A stretch of DNA of 64,000 nt from Boswellia sacra (taxonomy: Eukaryota; Streptophyta; Magnoliopsida; Sapindales; Burseraceae). This document shows positions 59,836-64,000 of the stretch, in pieces. Location: assembly GCA_013180625.2 (NCBI GenBank), contig SNVD02009765.1:248001-312000 (forward strand), given 5' to 3'. The translations under genes and the position numbers were made by a program. Every line of letters starts with the position of its first letter. The first letter of the stretch is position 1. The notes beneath the pieces were generated by a model. It was not told where the DNA came from and searched no databases. It saw only the letters and a list, made by a program, of their open reading frames with translations.

Positions 59836-60443
59836 TATGGAATTAGAAATCGTGAAAGCAGTAGTTAGTCCTCTGTTTGTGCTGGCCGTAGATGGTGGGA
59901 AAAGCTTATACAGGTCTTTTAAATGCACAATTATGCGAAAAATATGAGCAGGAACTTTGAGGGGCTTGAAAAAGAACTAAAACATCTTTGTGATGTAGGG
60001 AAAGATGTAAAAACAACATTAGATAGGAATAAAAGAAAGATGGACTTGACACACACTTGCGAAAGTTGGCTTCAAGAAGTGGAAAAGATCAAAGATGAGG
60101 TCTAGAATTTGAGGATTGAATGTCAAAATCGAGGTAACTGAACCTTCCGGTTTGGGTGTTTCCAGCTTCTAAACCGATGAAGCTTAGTAAACAAATAGTG
60201 GAAAAAAACAAGTCTTTTAAACGCAAATACGGTTATGCGAAAAATATAAGCGGGAACTTTGAGGGGCTTGAAAAAAACTAAAACATCTTTGTGATGTAGA
60301 GAAAGATGTAAAAACAAAATTAGATATGGGACCATGAAGAGAAATGGGACCATAAAGATGAAAAATGGGACCATGAAGGTTGTCAAATGTGCGCTTGCGA
60401 TGATAAAGGCAGAAAAGATTGCTGCTAACCTATAATGCTCCAT
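59836..60443 (+). pseudogene. CNL-type coiled-coil fragment with internal duplication
   Basis: TTTGCAGT then ATGGAATTAGAAATCG marks a likely exon start, MELEIVKAVVSPLFVLAVDG; a frameshift follows. From 59923 it reads MSRNFEGLEKELKHLCDVGK, RNKRKMDLTHTCESWLQEVE, KIKDEV then a stop. A block at 59910-60020 recurs at 60205-60325 (AAAAATATAAGCGGGAACTT, CATCTTTGTGATGTAGAGAA) with a missing base that shifts the frame. A copia element joins at about 60450. Confidence 0.6.
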
Positions 60444-60499
60444 GGAGAAACTATTCAGGAGGCAGAAACAAAATTTTGCTAGTTTTAGAGAAGGATTGT

Positions 60500-62975
60500 C
60501 TATGATATGGCATTGAAGACTTGGCCATATGTCCGAAAAGGGTTTAAAGATTCTCTCTGATAGAAAACTGCTTCCTGGAATTAAAACTGTAAGTTTACTA
60601 TTCTATGAGCATTGTGTTATTAGCAAGCAAAATAGACTGAGATTTAGCAGATCTATTGCTAGGAGTAAAAATATTCTAGACTTGATTCATTCTGATGTTT
60701 GGGAATCGTCGGTTACATCCCTAAGAGGAGCAAATTACTTTGTATTGTTTGTGGATGATTATTCTAGGAGATGTTAGGTATATATCATCAAGAAAAAGTC
60801 AAATGTATTTCCTGTATTTAAAGCCTTCAAAGCACAGGAGGAACTTGAATCCGAAAAAAGGATCAAGTATCTGAGGACAGATAATGGGAGAGAATTCTAC
60901 AACAAAGAATTTGAGGTATTTTGCAGTCAAAAAGGTGTGAAACGACAGAAGACAGTTGCTTATATACCACAACAAAATGGAGTGGCAGAGCGGATAATAG
61001 AACTCTCGCAAAAAGAATGGGAGTGTTACTAAGGACTGCAGTCTACCCAAGACATTTTGGGCAGAAGCAGCCACTACAGCCTGTTATTTGATAAATAGTT
61101 CTTCATCAACAGCAATTGAGATGAAGACACCTATGGAGATGTGGATTGGTAAGCCAACTGATTACACCTCCCTTCATATTTTCGGATGTCCTACTTATGT
61201 GATGTATCGTGACCAAAAAAGAACGAAGCTGGATCCAAAATCCAGGAAATGCATCTTCTTGGGGTATGCTGATGAAGTAAAGGGATATCGCCTACGGGAT
61301 CCTACTGCCCATAAGGTTGTCATCAGCAGGGATGTTGTCTTTGTAGAAGACATGTTTAAATGTGAAGAAAGTGATAGCACAAAGAAAAATGTTGAGACTG
61401 TATCAGTACAGAAAGAAACAGTTTTTTCTGAAGCAATAACAAAGATGGGGAGCCTTCAACCTTTCAGAAGACTATGAAAAGTTATGATACATCTCTATGG
61501 ATGATAGCAATGCATGAAGAGATGGAAGCTTTAGATAAAAACAAGACATGGGAACTTGTGTCATTACCACATGGAAGAAAAGCCATCGAAAACAAATGGG
61601 TCTATGAGATCAAATGTGGTGGCAATGATCAAGTGGAGTTGTATCGTGCTAGACTGGTTGTCAAAGGATATGCTTAGAAAGAATGAGTTAATTTCAATAA
61701 GATATTCTCTCCTGTGGTACGACTTACAACAATTCCGGCAGTCTTGGCTATGTGTGCTACATTTGACTTACACTTAGAGCAGTTAGATGTAAAAACCACG
61801 TTTCTTCGTGGAGAACTTGAAGAAGAAATTTATATGCTCCAACTAGAAGGTTTTATTAAAGAAGAAAAGGAGAACTTGGTTTGCAGGTTGACCAAATCTC
61901 TGTACAGCTTAAAACAGGCATCGAGGTGTTGGGACAACAGATTTGATTCATTCATCAATAGCCTTGGGTACAACAGACTTAGTTTAGATCATTGTACGTG
62001 TTACCAGAGATTTGAGGAAGACTTTGTCATTTTGCTGTTGTAGGTGGACGATATGTTAGTAGCAGGCACTAACAAAGATCAGGTCCAAGAATTAAAAGCA
62101 CAGTTGGCTAGGGGATTTGATATGAAGGATTTAGGACCCGCAAACAAGATTCTAGGGATGCAAATTCACCGAGACAGAAAAAACATGAAGATTTGGCTAT
62201 CTCAAAAGAACTACTTGAAGAAAATCTTGCGCCGCTTCAACATGCAAGATTGTAGGCCAATTTCCATCCCACTTCCTGTTAATCATAAATTATCCTCAAG
62301 TATGAGTTTCAGCAATGAAGCGGAGAGGATGAAAATGTCTTGAGTGCCGTATGCATCAGCAGTAAGAATGTATGCTATGATTTGTACAAGACCAGACATT
62401 GCACAAGCAGTGGGAGCAGTCGCTAATCCAGGGAGAAAGCATTGGAATTCTGTTAAAGGGATCCTTAGATACATCAAAGGGACCTCGATGCTATACTATG
62501 CTATGAAGGATCAGAGGTCATTGTCAAAGGCTATGTTGATTCAGATTTTGCAACAGATCTTGACAAAAGGAAGTCCACTATAGGCTATGTGTTTACACTT
62601 GCAGGAGGTGCTGTAAGCTGGGTATCAAAACTATAAACTGTTATGGCTCTATCTACAGCAGAAGCAGAGTATATGGCAGCTACACAAGCTTGCAAGGAAG
62701 CTGTCTGGATCAAAAGGTTATTGGAGGAACTCCAGCACAAATAAGAGAAAATTTCTTTATTTTGTGACAGTCAGAGTGCCTTGCATATCGCAAGAAATCC
62801 AGCCTTTCATTCAAGGACGAAGCACATAGGAGTTCAATATCATTATGTATGAGAAGTAGTGGAAGATGGAATAGTGGATATACAGAAAATCCACACGAAG
62901 GACAATATAGCAGATGCATTGACCAAATCAATCAATGCTGACAAGTTCATCTGGTGTAGAACGTCTTGTGGCCTA
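60500..62975 (+). pseudogene. copia pol remnant (integrase, RT, RNase H)
   Basis: In order: RLGHMSEKGLKILSDRKLLP; integrase DLIHSDVWESS (D), YLRTDNGREF (D), QQNGVAER (E); KTPMEMWIGKPTDYTSLHIF; RT from MHEEMEALDKNKTWELV, EQLDVKTTFLRGELEEEIYM, SLYSLKQASRCW; then the catalytic motif, where Tyr of YVDD is a TAG (62042-62044), VDDMLVAGTN; MDLGPANKILGMQIHRD-type text; RYIKGTSMLYYA; RNase H TAEAEYMAATQACKEAVW and [20 protein letters not shown]. Stops and shifts occur at more than eight places. Confidence 0.9.
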
Positions 62976-63039
62976 TAAGAGACGTGAGCAGCAATTATAG
63001 AGACAAGACTGAAAGGAAAAATACCGTCAAGTAGGAGAA

Positions 63040-63425
63040 TGTGAAGTGTGAAGGCATTTTTTCCTTTCACACAATCCTACATTGGTGGGAAGCAAAATGA
63101 AAGTGGGGAGGCTTAGCTATATAATAAAGCCTCCTCCTCCCCCTTTGATTTGTCCGAAGCTTATGTATTAAACTTTTCTCTTCTTTCTCCCTTGTTATCT
63201 CCTCCATTCTAATTGTGAGAGAGATTGTAATATTTTCTTCATAGTAAAATATTTTCGGTCTTGTCCCGTGGAGGTTTCCCTCAAATTGAGGGTTTTACCA
63301 CGTTAAATTTTTGTGCCTTTATTTTTTATTTCTTTTAATTTATTTACTGTGGAAGGTTGAGCCGCTCAAGTTGTTTATTTTATTTATTGTGGAAGGCAGA
63401 GCCACCCAAATTGTTATTTCTAACA
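63040..63425 (+). repeat. 3' LTR of copia element, 386 bp
   Basis: It starts TGTGAAGTGTG right after a purine-rich GTAGGAGAA and ends TTTCTAACA. A TATA box (CTATATAATAAAGCC) lies at about 63117. Near the end a 44-bp word (ATTTACTGTGGAAGGTTGAG and ATTTATTGTGGAAGGCAGAG) is duplicated in tandem. Confidence 0.8.
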
Positions 63426-64000
63426 TAACAATTTGTTTCTTGTCTTTTATTTGAACTACGGTGGGAGTGCTCAATCTCCTAACAGCTACAGCTACAAGAA
63501 ATTTCAAAGAGGCTGCGCGAATAGCTGTTGAGGCAAAGTCATTTAGTGTTGAAAAGAATGGCTTGCAAATTGATATGGAAAAGGCCATTTTAGAGTTTGA
63601 GGAACTAAGAACTACATGCGTTTAATGAAGCTAATTTTCAATTACCTGAATACAAATATAATATTATATATTATGCACGTACAATGCTAAATTAATAATT
63701 TTATTGTATTATAAAATTTTCTTTTAGCAAGTCATTGTGATATTGTTTTAGGCGTTCAGTCGCGTTTATGTCTCATGTGTTAGCCAACATTCTCTGGTAC
63801 ATACTAAAAAAATAATCTGCCATGTTTTGTTGTTTTGTTGTCGTATGAGGTAGGGAATGTTAATTGGTAGGGGTGAGGCAGGAAGAGAATTGGAAGGGTA
63901 TGGGCTGTAGTTTTGGGCTGTAGTTTTGGGCTGTAGATGGGCTTTGGGTTGCATTGTAATGGACCATCGAAAACAACTCCATATTAAAACCAATGATACC
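63426..64000. other. flank of copia element, short open stretch and small tandem repeat
   Basis: After the LTR, 63460-63624 is open on the plus strand (RNFKEAARIAVEAKSFSVEK and DMEKAILEFEELRTTC) ending in two stops; it is charged and helical, possibly the continuation of the interrupted gene, but I do not recognise it. At 63900-63938 GGGCTGTAGTTTT is repeated three times. Nothing else is seen to the window edge. Confidence 0.35.

Larger units (their letters stand above)
60450..63425 (+). mobile_element. Ty1/copia (Tork-like) retrotransposon, 5'-truncated
   Basis: The element has GAG-pre-integrase, integrase, RT, RNase H and a 3' LTR on the plus strand but lacks the 5' LTR, gag and protease. 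Tork/Tnt1-type wording is seen in the RNase H end ([15 protein letters not shown]). The left junction with the coiled-coil fragment is not precise. No target duplication can be defined without the 5' end. Confidence 0.85.

Noticed and set aside
60123..60443. 106-codon minus-strand ORF with repeated MVPF words
   Set aside because: It is antisense to the duplicated coiled-coil fragment; the repeats come from a short GGGACCATGAAG duplication.

Overview
This is AT-rich nuclear DNA from a flowering plant, most likely a eudicot. The evidence is the mix of repeats: Ale-like and Tork-like Ty1/copia and Tat-like Ty3/gypsy elements, CACTA and PIF/Harbinger transposons, MITEs, LTRs primed by initiator-Met tRNA, plant intron borders, and fragments of plant genes (CC-NBS-LRR type, RBR E3 ligase, PQ-loop transporter, methionyl-tRNA synthetase, F-box/kelch). 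No tool could be run, so the species is not determined. I see no clearly functional single-copy host gene. The window is a stack of nested transposable elements inserted into a decayed cluster of resistance-gene-like fragments.

Layout. 1-3479: 5' part of a broken copia element on the minus strand, running off the left edge. 3490-4067 and 16230-16810: two diverged copies of one ~580-bp LTR-like repeat. 5717-15133: a 9.4-kb CACTA element with a 3-bp AAT target duplication. It carries a TNP2-type transposase joined to a DUF8039-like and Ulp1/C48-like region, a solo LTR inserted in the transposase (9353-10711), and captured exons of a PQ-loop transporter gene (12553-13775). 16830-17365: resistance-gene-like fragment. 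17366-21845: Tat-like gypsy remnant with a degenerate tandem-repeat block and a protease fragment. 21846-23386: two copies of a conserved leader. 23387-29490: AT-rich foldback elements surrounding a young 3.3-kb gypsy element (25245-28535) that keeps gag and protease but has lost the rest of pol.

29625-42900: further leader and coiled-coil fragments, split by a complete but inactivated copia element (30831-35815, 252-bp LTRs about 4% diverged). One 191-codon coiled-coil ORF is open at 41048-41623. About 42954-49418: a PIF/Harbinger element with its Myb/SANT-like gene and its DDE transposase, each broken by a few stop codons. 52819-58230: a second CACTA-type element without recognisable transposase, carrying fragments of at least two unrelated genes (RBR RING finger; methionyl-tRNA synthetase with four exons and their introns). 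It interrupts another leader copy. 59836-63425: a coiled-coil fragment with an internal duplication, next to a 5'-truncated Tork-like copia element with its 3' LTR.

How it fits together. At least five coiled-coil fragments (16830, 30055, 38205, 41048, 59836) and six copies of one short leader exon (22006, 23133, 36704, 37560, 39480, 52710) suggest that this was a tandem array of one CNL-type gene family. Unequal exchange and element insertion then broke it up. The two gene-carrying CACTA elements are the most interesting objects. I found no evidence of a wholly new biological system.
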